DNA of 12,469 nucleotides, taken from Candidatus Gerdarchaeota archaeon (GTDB lineage: Archaea > Asgardarchaeota > Heimdallarchaeia > JABLTI01). The notes beneath the pieces are model-generated. The model saw only the letters and a list, made by a program, of their open reading frames with translations. It was not told the DNA's origin and did not search any database. Shown here piece by piece: positions 1-5,994 of this stretch. The DNA lies in the NCBI GenBank assembly GCA_016839405.1, contig JAEOUJ010000077.1, forward strand, positions 1-12,469. The letters run 5' to 3'. Within the stretch, counting starts at the first letter, position 1. The number at the start of each line of letters is the position of its first letter. A program made the translations under genes and the position numbers.

Positions 1-2
1 AA

Positions 3-518
3 AATCCATTAAGTAATATTTCATTAGTAACAAAAGGATTGGGATTGTATTTCTTTCCTTTTGTTAAAACGATTTCAATTAATGATTTCTTTCAATCATT
101 TGCTAATGGTACTCATTATCAATTAATTTTTTATAATCCCAAAATTAATGATTTATATTTTGACACTAAAATCATTGAAGCAAGCAATTTGATTTATTTT
201 AATTTTATAATTACAGGTGTGATTAATAATACCTCACCAAATTATACAATTGATTTTACTCATGAAAGTAAAATAACTTATGATACTTCAACAGGTATTT
301 TACAAGGCATGTGGTTTTACTCAGAAGGTTCAGGAATTTTTGATAACCAATCATTAGAATATTCATTTGAATCACATACAGAAATAGAAAATTACGATCT
401 ACCAGGTTTTTACTCCTTTAATCTAACAAAGAATTGTTTGATACTTATATTTGTCATGATTGCCTTATCATTTATTTTTGTGTTATTAATTATATCAATT
501 AGAATAAAAAGAAAATAA
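3..518 (+). CDS. C-terminal part of a membrane-anchored extracellular protein (5' end outside window)
   Basis: The frame is open from the first bases of the window to the TAA at 516-518, so this is a 3' fragment of about 171 residues; the TTG at 39 is probably an internal leucine codon. The visible part is hydrophilic and beta-rich, with at least six Asn-X-Ser/Thr sequons, then one hydrophobic segment near the C-terminus (NCLILIFVMIALSFIFVLL and a few more residues) and a basic tail, RIKRK. That layout indicates a type I membrane protein: N-terminal part outside, a single anchor, a very short cytoplasmic tail. The local pattern YDTSTGILQGMWFY resembles stretches seen in archaeal cell-surface proteins, where a YD..TGIL motif recurs. 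No enzymatic motif is visible and no function is proposed. It converges with the next gene, also a surface protein, with 47 bp between stops. Confidence 0.75.
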   Translation, partial: NPLSNISLVTKGLGLYFFPFVKTISINDFFQSFANGTHYQLIFYNPKINDLYFDTKIIEASNLIYFNFIITGVINNTSPNYTIDFTHESKITYDTSTGILQGMWFYSEGSGIFDNQSLEYSFESHTEIENYDLPGFYSFNLTKNCLILIFVMIALSFIFVLLIISIRIKRK

Positions 519-520
519 GA

Positions 521-540
521 AAAATCACTTTTTTGATTTT
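521..540. terminator. Small hairpin between convergent genes
   Basis: AAAATCA (521-527) pairs with TGATTTT (534-540) around a T-rich six-base loop. It lies three bases after the stop of the left gene and 25 bp before the stop of the minus-strand gene, so it could end both transcripts. The stem is short and AT-rich, and archaeal termination depends mainly on T-runs, so the role is an inference. Confidence 0.35.
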
Positions 541-565
541 CCTTAATTTAAATGATGCTTTTAGG

Positions 566-2116
566 TTATTTCGAATTTCGTTTTTTTCTTATTATTATGA
601 TTGCTAGATTAACAAAAGTAAGTACAGGTAAGAAATATACTACACTAGGTAAACTAGCTTCTACAGTAGTAAAATTACCAAGAATAAAATCGATTGTTAA
701 ATAAATTTCTGCATCGACCCAATCTAAATGATTTTGACCTTTGTCAATTTCAAATACTTTTTTACCATCATATCTTGGAGTTCCAGCTGGTCCATACCAA
801 TGAGTTTTTTCTTTATCCATTAACCAAGGATCGGGAGTTAATTCATCCCATTCTTTGCAATTAATACCAAAGAAAGGTCTGCCTGGATAGTGAATCCCAT
901 ATAATGGCCTTGTTATTTCATCATACATTTCAAGCCACACGCCAGTAACCATGTCCACTCCTATCCACGAATATTGACTGCCTGAATCACCATCAAGAAC
1001 ACCATCGAGGGGAGTATGCTCACCATCACTATGAAACATATACAAATTGAAATAACCATCAGATGTATCACTTCCATCATCAAGATCTACATTAACTCTA
1101 AAACTATCAATACGTAATTGGAAGGCATAAGGATTTGATAGATATGTGTGATTAAAAGAACCTAAATTACCAAAATGAGTCGCAACAACATCTGCTGGAT
1201 TATAGAAAATTTCACCAGCATATGATGGACCATCATCCATGTCATCCCATCCCCATGGTGGATTAGCACTATCTTCACCATAATCATCTCCATCAAATGC
1301 TTTAAAATTACCAAAAGTTTCTCCTGGGCCATAAGGACCATATCTTTTTTCCCATAAAACATCAATACTTGTCAAGGCATAACTTACATTCCTATCATTA
1401 CCTGATAGGGGTTCATGACTTCTACCCATTGGTTTATAGATAACTCCATCAGTTCCAGGGAAATCGCTGTCCTCCCATCTCTCATCGCCATAAACTCCAT
1501 GCCCTTTTGCCTCAGCATAAACAATTGGATGACCATGTGAACTGAAATTGAAATTCAAATAATAATTGTTAACTACTTCAAATTCGACATCACCATCTAT
1601 ATCATCATAATTATCTGTTAAATTAGCTGATGCAGGCGTTTCATAATCGATATATTGATAGAAATTTGTATGAGCTTCTGTAATCATACAATAAAATTGC
1701 CCCCAATCAGTTCCATCTTTTTTCACTACTACAAGAACACCTTCCATATCATTTTCATGTTGGAATAAACCAGTTTCAGACCAGTCTCTTGGATGAAAAT
1801 CATAATAGCCTATGAACCAATGTGTTTCAGTTTCTAGTAGTGAGTAATAGATAGTTGCATTTAGTGGATACGAACCAAAATTATTCCAATTATCATTTCC
1901 TATCCAATTACCATCATAATCAAAATTTGTTATATAATCAGCTTCATAATTTGTACTATCTGTATCTTGATACCAGACAGGTGCCCAATAATAAATCAAT
2001 TCATTTATTGATTCTGATTCTACTAAATAATCACTTGTTGTTCTTAGTGGAACAACCATTATTTGTGAAATAATTACAAAAGGGATTATTATTAGTGCAT
2101 AATATTTCATTTTCAT
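566..2116 (-). CDS. Secreted, membrane-anchored protein with Vps62/DUF946-like motifs
   Basis: 516 aa. Residues 1-25 form a signal peptide (MKMK, then a hydrophobic stretch), and about 489-510 form a C-terminal membrane segment followed by RKKRNSK, so the bulk is extracellular and anchored. The exterior is rich in Asp, Gly, Trp and Tyr, with several Asn-X-Ser/Thr sequons. The motif order resembles the Vps62/DUF946 group: YYWAPVWYQD near residue 42, HWFIGYYDFHPRDW at 99-112, HENDMEGVLVVV at 120-131 (compare HEGDWEGV.V.L in that group), and HPIVYAEAKGHGVYG at 196-210 (compare P.VYSS.NGHASYP). This is remembered family similarity, not a search result. The biochemical activity of the family is not established; acidic loops could bind calcium. 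The start ATG follows GGGGGAT at a spacing of 7-8 nt, a fair Shine-Dalgarno site. A second in-frame ATG lies two codons downstream. Confidence 0.8.
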   Translation of the reverse strand: MKMKYYALIIIPFVIISQIMVVPLRTTSDYLVESESINELIYYWAPVWYQDTDSTNYEADYITNFDYDGNWIGNDNWNNFGSYPLNATIYYSLLETETHWFIGYYDFHPRDWSETGLFQHENDMEGVLVVVKKDGTDWGQFYCMITEAHTNFYQYIDYETPASANLTDNYDDIDGDVEFEVVNNYYLNFNFSSHGHPIVYAEAKGHGVYGDERWEDSDFPGTDGVIYKPMGRSHEPLSGNDRNVSYALTSIDVLWEKRYGPYGPGETFGNFKAFDGDDYGEDSANPPWGWDDMDDGPSYAGEIFYNPADVVATHFGNLGSFNHTYLSNPYAFQLRIDSFRVNVDLDDGSDTSDGYFNLYMFHSDGEHTPLDGVLDGDSGSQYSWIGVDMVTGVWLEMYDEITRPLYGIHYPGRPFFGINCKEWDELTPDPWLMDKEKTHWYGPAGTPRYDGKKVFEIDKGQNHLDWVDAEIYLTIDFILGNFTTVEASLPSVVYFLPVLTFVNLAIIIIRKKRNSK

Positions 2117-2131
2117 TGTTTTTATCCCCCA

Positions 2132-2165
2132 AAACTAGTTATTTGCATATTGGTGAAACTAGTTA
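2132..2165. repeat. Two exact copies of AAACTAGTTA in a divergent promoter region
   Basis: AAACTAGTTA occurs at 2132-2141 and 2156-2165, 24 bp apart. The region lies just upstream of the start of the secreted Vps62-like gene (-) and also upstream of the zinc-ribbon gene (+). ATTTGCA at 2141-2147 is matched by its reverse complement TGCAAAT at 2197-2203. Paired sites beside a promoter suggest an operator, but in DNA this AT-rich chance repeats are fairly common. Confidence 0.35.
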
Positions 2166-2281
2166 AGATTTTACTAAATATTAGATAAAACATTAGTGCA
2201 AATAAGAATTTCTAAAGGAAAACCAAAATCAAGATAAATTCAGAAAGATTATGTTAATTATTAATTTAACTGAATGGTCTT

Positions 2282-2288
2282 GGAGTGA
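2282..2288 (+). promoter_or_regulatory. Shine-Dalgarno site that fixes a TTG start
   Basis: GGAGTGA sits six bases before the TTG at 2295, matching the archaeal anti-Shine-Dalgarno complement GGAGGTGAT. It is the main reason to accept the TTG as the true start of the zinc-ribbon protein. Confidence 0.6.
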
Positions 2289-2294
2289 TTTAAT

Positions 2295-2519
2295 TTGACA
2301 GAACCTAAATGCCCGGAATGTAGTAGTAATGAATTTGAATATAGATATATTTTTCCTGAAGGAAAAACCAATGAATGGAAAGAAAGGCGCATTCAATACA
2401 AAGCAGATGGTCGAAATGAACAATGGATTGAAAATGTTAAAAGACAATTCAATGAACCTAATCCTTGTGCAATAGTTTTTTGCATAAAGTGTGGTTTTAT
2501 TATAGGGGTTGCTAAATAA
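2295..2519 (+). CDS. Small zinc-ribbon protein
   Basis: 74 aa from a TTG start supported by a well-placed GGAGTGA. CPEC at residues 6-9 and CIKC at 63-66 form two knuckles that could hold one zinc ion in a zinc-ribbon fold; Cys58 lies nearby. Between them is an unusually long insert of about 50 residues, highly charged and aromatic (EFEYRYIFPEGK, then NEWKERRIQY). The C-terminal strand FCIKCGFIIGVAK is typical of small archaeal ribbons. Such proteins often act as nucleic-acid or protein adaptors, but nothing here identifies a partner. The gene stands alone, followed by a T-rich tract. The protein-coding call is firm and the function unknown. A TFIIS-like or ribosomal ribbon was considered, but the diagnostic residues are absent. 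Confidence 0.75.
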   Translation: MTEPKCPECSSNEFEYRYIFPEGKTNEWKERRIQYKADGRNEQWIENVKRQFNEPNPCAIVFCIKCGFIIGVAK

Positions 2520-2575
2520 TTTAGTGAATTATCTTTCAGTATTCATATAGCGAATAATATTCCATTTAAAATAAT

Positions 2576-2616
2576 TCTTTGTTTTTCTTCTTCGTTTTAT
2601 TTTTGATTCTTTTTTA
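2576..2616 (+). terminator. T-rich tract downstream of the zinc-ribbon gene
   Basis: About 40 bases, mostly T and interrupted by C and G, with runs of four to six T. They begin some 55 bp after the stop at 2517-2519. T-runs on the coding strand are the main signal for archaeal transcription termination. Confidence 0.4.
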
Positions 2617-2725
2617 GGCAATTTTATAACTCCATTTAGATATTCAAGTTAATCATACACTAAAGTTACTTAAAATTCCTCATCAATTTGAAAAAAAATT
2701 GGTATTATTAACTAAGAATTTTTTT

Positions 2726-2740
2726 GGAAAAATTATAAAA
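2726..2740 (+). promoter_or_regulatory. TATA box with BRE-like purines; leaderless start
   Basis: GGAAAAATTATAAAA combines a purine-rich BRE-like part with a TATA element centred near 2735. Transcription would begin near 2762, within a few bases of the ATG at 2764, giving a leaderless mRNA. No convincing Shine-Dalgarno site precedes that ATG, which fits. Confidence 0.5.
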
Positions 2741-2763
2741 GGTAGTGCAATTATTGATTCACC

Positions 2764-3300
2764 ATGTTAAAAAAGAGGAATAAATCAACAGTTAGTGAAA
2801 ATAATTTATTTGTTCCAAATCCACCATCTAAAGGAAAAAGATCCAGATTAGTGGTTTTTGGCACTTTTGATATCATCCATCCTGCGCACCTAAAGTTTCT
2901 TGTTGAAGCTCGATCTGCAGCAAATTGTCCAGAATGTGAATTAGTTGTTGTTGTTGCTCGAGATAGTTCAATCAAGCGAATTAAAGGTCATCCACCCATT
3001 TTTGATGAAGAGAAACGATTGAAATTAATAAGTGGTTTACGTGTTGTAGATTATGCTCAATTAGGAAATGAGGGAGAAGAACCATTTAAAGTAATTTTAG
3101 AGTTAAAACCAGATCATATAGTTTTAGGTTATGATCAAGTAATAAATGATAAACCTCTTTTTGATTTTATAGATGAATTTAATTTGAAAGTAAAGATTCA
3201 TCGTCTCCCAAAATACGAGAGTGGTGACCTTAGTAGCTCATCAGAAATAAGAGATAAAGTATTGGAGATTTATGAATTAAATAAAAAAAATAAAAATTAA
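2764..3300 (+). CDS. ribL: RibL-like FAD synthase (cytidylyltransferase-type nucleotidyltransferase)
   Basis: 178 aa. RibL transfers AMP from ATP to FMN to make FAD in archaea. The nucleotidyltransferase core starts near residue 28: FGTFDIIHPAH at 32-42 contains the HxxH signature of the superfamily. VVVVARDSSIKRIKGHPPIF (61-80) and VVDYAQLG (94-101) match the RibL pattern VVVARDxxV.K.KGR.PI...VD.A.LG. LGYDQ occurs at 121-125 and SSEIR at 159-163 replaces the usual ISSTxIR nucleotide-binding motif. The protein is about 25 residues longer at the N-terminus than typical RibL (about 150 aa); that extension is basic and looks disordered. A CPEC pair (55-58) sits at the turn before the second core strand. 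The alternative is another cytidylyltransferase, for example one acting on glycerol-3-phosphate or a phosphoalcohol; the ARD...KG..P pattern favours RibL. It converges with the next gene, with 30 bp between stops. Confidence 0.72.
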   Translation: MLKKRNKSTVSENNLFVPNPPSKGKRSRLVVFGTFDIIHPAHLKFLVEARSAANCPECELVVVVARDSSIKRIKGHPPIFDEEKRLKLISGLRVVDYAQLGNEGEEPFKVILELKPDHIVLGYDQVINDKPLFDFIDEFNLKVKIHRLPKYESGDLSSSSEIRDKVLEIYELNKKNKN

Positions 3301-3330
3301 GAAGAGAAATTTTTCCCTTCATATTACATT

Positions 3331-4671
3331 TTAACCCAGAATATTTTCAGGAATTTTAACTTTTTCGATTTTCTTGAAGTCATTTTTTTCTATAGCAGCA
3401 ATGCTTTCCAGAACAGATTTTTGAGAATCACTTGTTATTATGCATTCATCGCATTGCACATAATTAGCTATTTCATTAAGTAGTTGTTTATATTCCTCAA
3501 TTAAGCTATCATCTACTATTGTTAAACCTTCTATACCTAATTCTTTTAGAGATTCTATTATTGGTTTCTCTTTGTCTGTTACTTTCCCAATAATAAATGC
3601 ATCACGTTCTAAAGGATTATTGTATTGATAAAATCGTGGGATATTTTCTACATCATCACTAACTTCTCTTGCAGTTATCTTCTTCTCTTTTATTGATTTT
3701 TGCAGCATTAGATATGGAAGTGATAATTCATATTCCCCTAATTTACCAAAATCACCAATACGCCATAATTTTGGTGGCCTAAAAGTAGAGCCTGTTCTTT
3801 CTAAATAATTTTCATGTAAGACTTCTAAAAGGGATTTGCCAACATGATCTTTTTGTTCTATTATTTCATCAGCCGTAATATCATATAAAATATTATCTGA
3901 AAATAGAAAATTGTCAATATTTGTACTCATTTGTTCTGTGGCAAAATCAATGCTACTTACAACAGGATAAAAATAACTTGCATTATCTATACCATGAGTA
4001 GCTACCATTAAATTCCAATAAAATGTTGATGCTTCATTTGTTTTAATATCTGTCCAGAAATTTTTCAAGCTATCATTTAGTAAATCTTGGTATGAACTAT
4101 ATTGTGGACCTCCATTTACAATAATATGAAGAGCCATTCTTCTTTCAACTAAAATATTCTCTTTAAATAAATCAGCGTGTCCACAATGAGATTGTTTCAT
4201 TAACCAATTTAGAGCTATATATTGAATTAGAGATTTAATGAAGGTATCAACAAAAAGTTTAGGATATTGGTATCGTAATTGTAAAGCTTTACCAATGTAT
4301 TGAAAATTAGATGAGTCTAAAGATTTACCAATTTCATATAATTTTTTACCTTCTATAATTGTTATCTCATTAAGAAGCTTAAATTGCTCATAAGGAGATA
4401 ATCTAAATAAAGAAATTTTTATGTTATTATTTCTGACTAAATTGGCAACATATTTTCTAGCAATATCCGGTTCGATGCTCATTGGTTTAATTTTATTAGA
4501 AATAGGTATGCCAACTAAATTTACTATATGATTAGAATGCAAGAGATTGTTTACAAGTAATTTAACTTCATGGCATTTTTCAACAGATAAAATTCCAACT
4601 ATAATATCTTTTCCAATGCTTCCCCTTCCAGTAACTCCCAAACTTAGATTACAGTCAATGTTTTCACTCAT
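3331..4671 (-). CDS. Diverged RNase HII-like protein with degraded active site and extra C-terminal region
   Basis: 446 aa, not recognised at first sight, but the order of motifs follows archaeal RNase HII. LGVTGRGSIG (11-20) corresponds to IDEAGRGP.IG. GIPISNKIKP (54-63) corresponds to GVKDSKKLSP. ISLFRLSPYEQFKLLNEI (86-103) corresponds to the strand before ...NELE. IIVNGGPQYSSYQDLL (183-198) corresponds to the YADAADV strand. THGIDNASYFYPVVSS (225-240) corresponds to EHKADAKYPVVSAAS. RTGSTFRPPKLWRIGDF (292-308) corresponds to the conserved W region. Of the four catalytic acids, the first two fall on Gly12 and Val13 and the third on Asn186; only Asp229 remains. About 135 C-terminal residues are unexplained. 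RNase H activity is therefore unlikely and a binding or regulatory role is more plausible. The gene has its own TATA box and Shine-Dalgarno site and lies downstream of the TRAX-like gene. The homology is my inference from motif order and spacing. Confidence 0.6.
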   Translation of the reverse strand: MSENIDCNLSLGVTGRGSIGKDIIVGILSVEKCHEVKLLVNNLLHSNHIVNLVGIPISNKIKPMSIEPDIARKYVANLVRNNNIKISLFRLSPYEQFKLLNEITIIEGKKLYEIGKSLDSSNFQYIGKALQLRYQYPKLFVDTFIKSLIQYIALNWLMKQSHCGHADLFKENILVERRMALHIIVNGGPQYSSYQDLLNDSLKNFWTDIKTNEASTFYWNLMVATHGIDNASYFYPVVSSIDFATEQMSTNIDNFLFSDNILYDITADEIIEQKDHVGKSLLEVLHENYLERTGSTFRPPKLWRIGDFGKLGEYELSLPYLMLQKSIKEKKITAREVSDDVENIPRFYQYNNPLERDAFIIGKVTDKEKPIIESLKELGIEGLTIVDDSLIEEYKQLLNEIANYVQCDECIITSDSQKSVLESIAAIEKNDFKKIEKVKIPENILG

Positions 4672-4673
4672 TC

Positions 4674-4686
4674 TATCCCTCTCCTA
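4674..4686 (-). promoter_or_regulatory. Strong Shine-Dalgarno region for the RNase HII-like gene
   Basis: Read on the minus strand, GGAGAGGGAT ends a few bases before the ATG at 4671, giving a purine-rich Shine-Dalgarno match at normal spacing. It supports this ATG as the start. Confidence 0.5.
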
Positions 4687-4713
4687 GAGATAACTCATGT
4701 GAAAATTTAGTAA

Positions 4714-4725
4714 TGTATATATAAC
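4714..4725 (-). promoter_or_regulatory. TATA box for the RNase HII-like gene
   Basis: GTTATATATACA on the minus strand is the best TATA match in the window. It is centred about 48 bp before the ATG, so transcription would begin near 4693 and give a leader of about 20 nt that contains the Shine-Dalgarno site. This argues that the gene is transcribed at least partly independently of the upstream TRAX-like gene. Confidence 0.55.
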
Positions 4726-4815
4726 TAATAATTGCTTATTAGTATTCTCTCTTAACATTATTTTATAACAACAAAAGTAAATAAATTATCATACTTTTTA
4801 AAAAATGATTAGAAT

Positions 4816-5472
4816 TTAGGGAAGCTTTTTCTTGTAATTAGCTAATTTTTCGGATAAATTAACCATTGATTCCTTTAAATCATGTGCTTGTTGGGCATTT
4901 ATTAGATCAGTTCTACTTCTATTTACTAAATTTCTACCAACATCAAGTTTTGATCTCAAAGGTCCAACTAACATTTTAGTATAATCAACTGTCATCAATT
5001 CAGAGTAAAGAAAATCCATGTATTCAAAAGCTCTTTTTGCATTTTCAAAATCTTGCATTCGTAAAGAATCTAGCATATATCGACGTAATTCACCAATTGT
5101 ATCACCAGCTGCTAGCATATAAGAGGTAAAATTAATTTGACAATCCTCTACAGAAGGTATTTCATCCTTACGAACAATTGAACTGATAAAAAGAGCTTCA
5201 CCAAGTTCTTGAGCAACATCATCTAAACCCCTCCAACATTCAAGAGTTTTTATTCCTTTGATTTTTTTAATCATTATTTTATTCTTGCTTTGAGCTTCGT
5301 GAATTTTTTCATCTGTTATTTTAAACTCTTTTCGATGCAACGATTTAATCGCTTCACTACAAATTCTAATAATATTCCTTTGCATTTGCAAAACTTCATC
5401 TCGAGCCTTATCCTCTTCCTCAAGTTTGAGTTTAATTTGCTTCATAGAGTACTCAAATTTTTCTGTCTTCAT
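4816..5472 (-). CDS. TRAX/translin-family protein, putative C3PO-type endoribonuclease
   Basis: 218 aa from the ATG at 5472. The frame extends upstream to a TTG at 5526, but that stretch lacks a Shine-Dalgarno site and does not look like the family; an ATG at 5487 is also possible. The protein is almost entirely alpha-helical. Diagnostic parts are QELGEAL (88-94), a loop DEIPSVED, the strongest match YMLAAGDTIGELRRYMLDSL (118-137), FEYMDFLYSEL, and GPLRSKLDVGRNLV (170-183). In human TRAX the catalytic acids lie in QEYVEA (E123, E126) and ADLTGE (D193, E197). Here E89, E92, D124 and E128 occupy the same places, so it resembles catalytic TRAX rather than inactive translin. Archaeal members form octameric barrels that cleave RNA (established for the family). 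Older annotations sometimes call archaeal translins haloacid dehalogenases, which is misleading. Confidence 0.82.
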   Translation of the reverse strand: MKTEKFEYSMKQIKLKLEEEDKARDEVLQMQRNIIRICSEAIKSLHRKEFKITDEKIHEAQSKNKIMIKKIKGIKTLECWRGLDDVAQELGEALFISSIVRKDEIPSVEDCQINFTSYMLAAGDTIGELRRYMLDSLRMQDFENAKRAFEYMDFLYSELMTVDYTKMLVGPLRSKLDVGRNLVNRSRTDLINAQQAHDLKESMVNLSEKLANYKKKLP

Positions 5473-5529
5473 TATTAATAAACCCATAAAAATAATTCGA
5501 TAATAAGTTAAAAATCCATTCCTCAATAA

Positions 5530-5607
5530 GTAATACTTTCAGTCATCTCAGCAATAAAAACGTAAGTTTAATCATATGTAAAAGTAGGTGATTAGCAATA
5601 CTTTCAG
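5530..5607. repeat. 13-bp direct repeat in the divergent intergenic region
   Basis: GTAATACTTTCAG at 5530-5542 and GCAATACTTTCAG at 5595-5607 differ at one base and start 65 bp apart, about six helical turns. Both are followed by similar CAGC/TCTCAT-type sequence. The region separates the TRAX-like gene (-) from the cysteine-rich gene (+), so a shared regulator site is possible. Confidence 0.45.
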
Positions 5608-5621
5608 CAATCAGTCTCATC

Positions 5622-5632
5622 TTTTTATATTA
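5622..5632 (+). promoter_or_regulatory. TATA box for the cysteine-rich small gene
   Basis: TTTTTATATTA is centred about 40 bp before the ATG at 5667. Transcription starting near 5654 would leave a short leader that includes GAGGAG (5654-5659), seven bases before the ATG. The second 13-bp repeat ends just upstream of this box, where a regulator could block or aid TFB binding. Confidence 0.4.
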
Positions 5633-5666
5633 GAATGTATAATAAATTACAAAGAGGAGCGCGAAA

Positions 5667-5957
5667 ATGCAATCAAGAAAAAAAATTATTCAAAAAGTGT
5701 TGATAGAAACAATCCAAGCAAAAGTGACCTTAAAGCTAGCTCCTTGTCCTGAATGTGGAGGTATGTTAAGCTTCTATTTGGATTGTCCATTTGGCGATGG
5801 AAATATAGTAAATCCAGAAATTTGTCATGAGCAATGTAATGTAAAATGTGAAGCATTAGTGTATTGTGAAAGCTGTGATTTTGAAGATTTTATTGAATTA
5901 TTTCCAAAAACAGGACTACCTTTGAGAAAGGACCTTGAGGAAAGAGATGCAGTTTAA
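5667..5957 (+). CDS. Small cysteine-rich (probably zinc-binding) protein, unknown function
   Basis: 96 aa, ATG preceded by GAGGAG at a spacing of seven bases. It contains eight cysteines: 27 and 30 (CPEC), 40, 53, 57, 61, and 67 and 70 (CESC), plus His54. CPEC and CESC make a plausible zinc ribbon, and the inner CHEQCNVKC cluster could hold a second metal ion. The first 20 residues are basic and helical (QSRKKIIQKVLIETIQAKV) and the C-terminus is acidic (DLEERDAV). It is divergent from the TRAX-like gene and converges with the Roadblock gene. I do not recognise the family. It may be a nucleic-acid or protein adaptor, but this is not shown by the sequence. Confidence 0.7.
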   Translation: MQSRKKIIQKVLIETIQAKVTLKLAPCPECGGMLSFYLDCPFGDGNIVNPEICHEQCNVKCEALVYCESCDFEDFIELFPKTGLPLRKDLEERDAV

Positions 5958-5994
5958 TTTTTTTAAAAGAAAAGATTAATTTGGCGGAGGAAAA

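Noticed and set aside
39..518. TTG at 39 as the true start of the first gene
   Set aside because: The frame is open to the left edge, no Shine-Dalgarno site precedes the TTG, and no signal peptide follows it as would be expected for an anchored surface protein. A truncated gene explains it better.
2253..2270. Imperfect palindrome GTTAATTATTAATTTAAC upstream of the zinc-ribbon gene
   Set aside because: It is composed almost only of A and T, with several mismatches, and is not distinguishable from chance in this composition.
3331..4671. Calling the 446-aa protein an active RNase HII
   Set aside because: Three of the four catalytic acidic positions are not acidic and the protein is about twice the usual length, so only a fold relationship is proposed.
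4816..5526. Haloacid dehalogenase label for the helical 218-aa protein
   Set aside because: No DxDx(T/V) motif or Rossmann core is present; the all-helical pattern with GDTIGELRR and LRSKLD is that of translin/TRAX.
5986..5990. GGAGG as a ribosome binding site for a missed gene
   Set aside because: No start codon follows at a usable distance; the sequence lies between two convergent stops and the next bases read into the end of the Roadblock gene.
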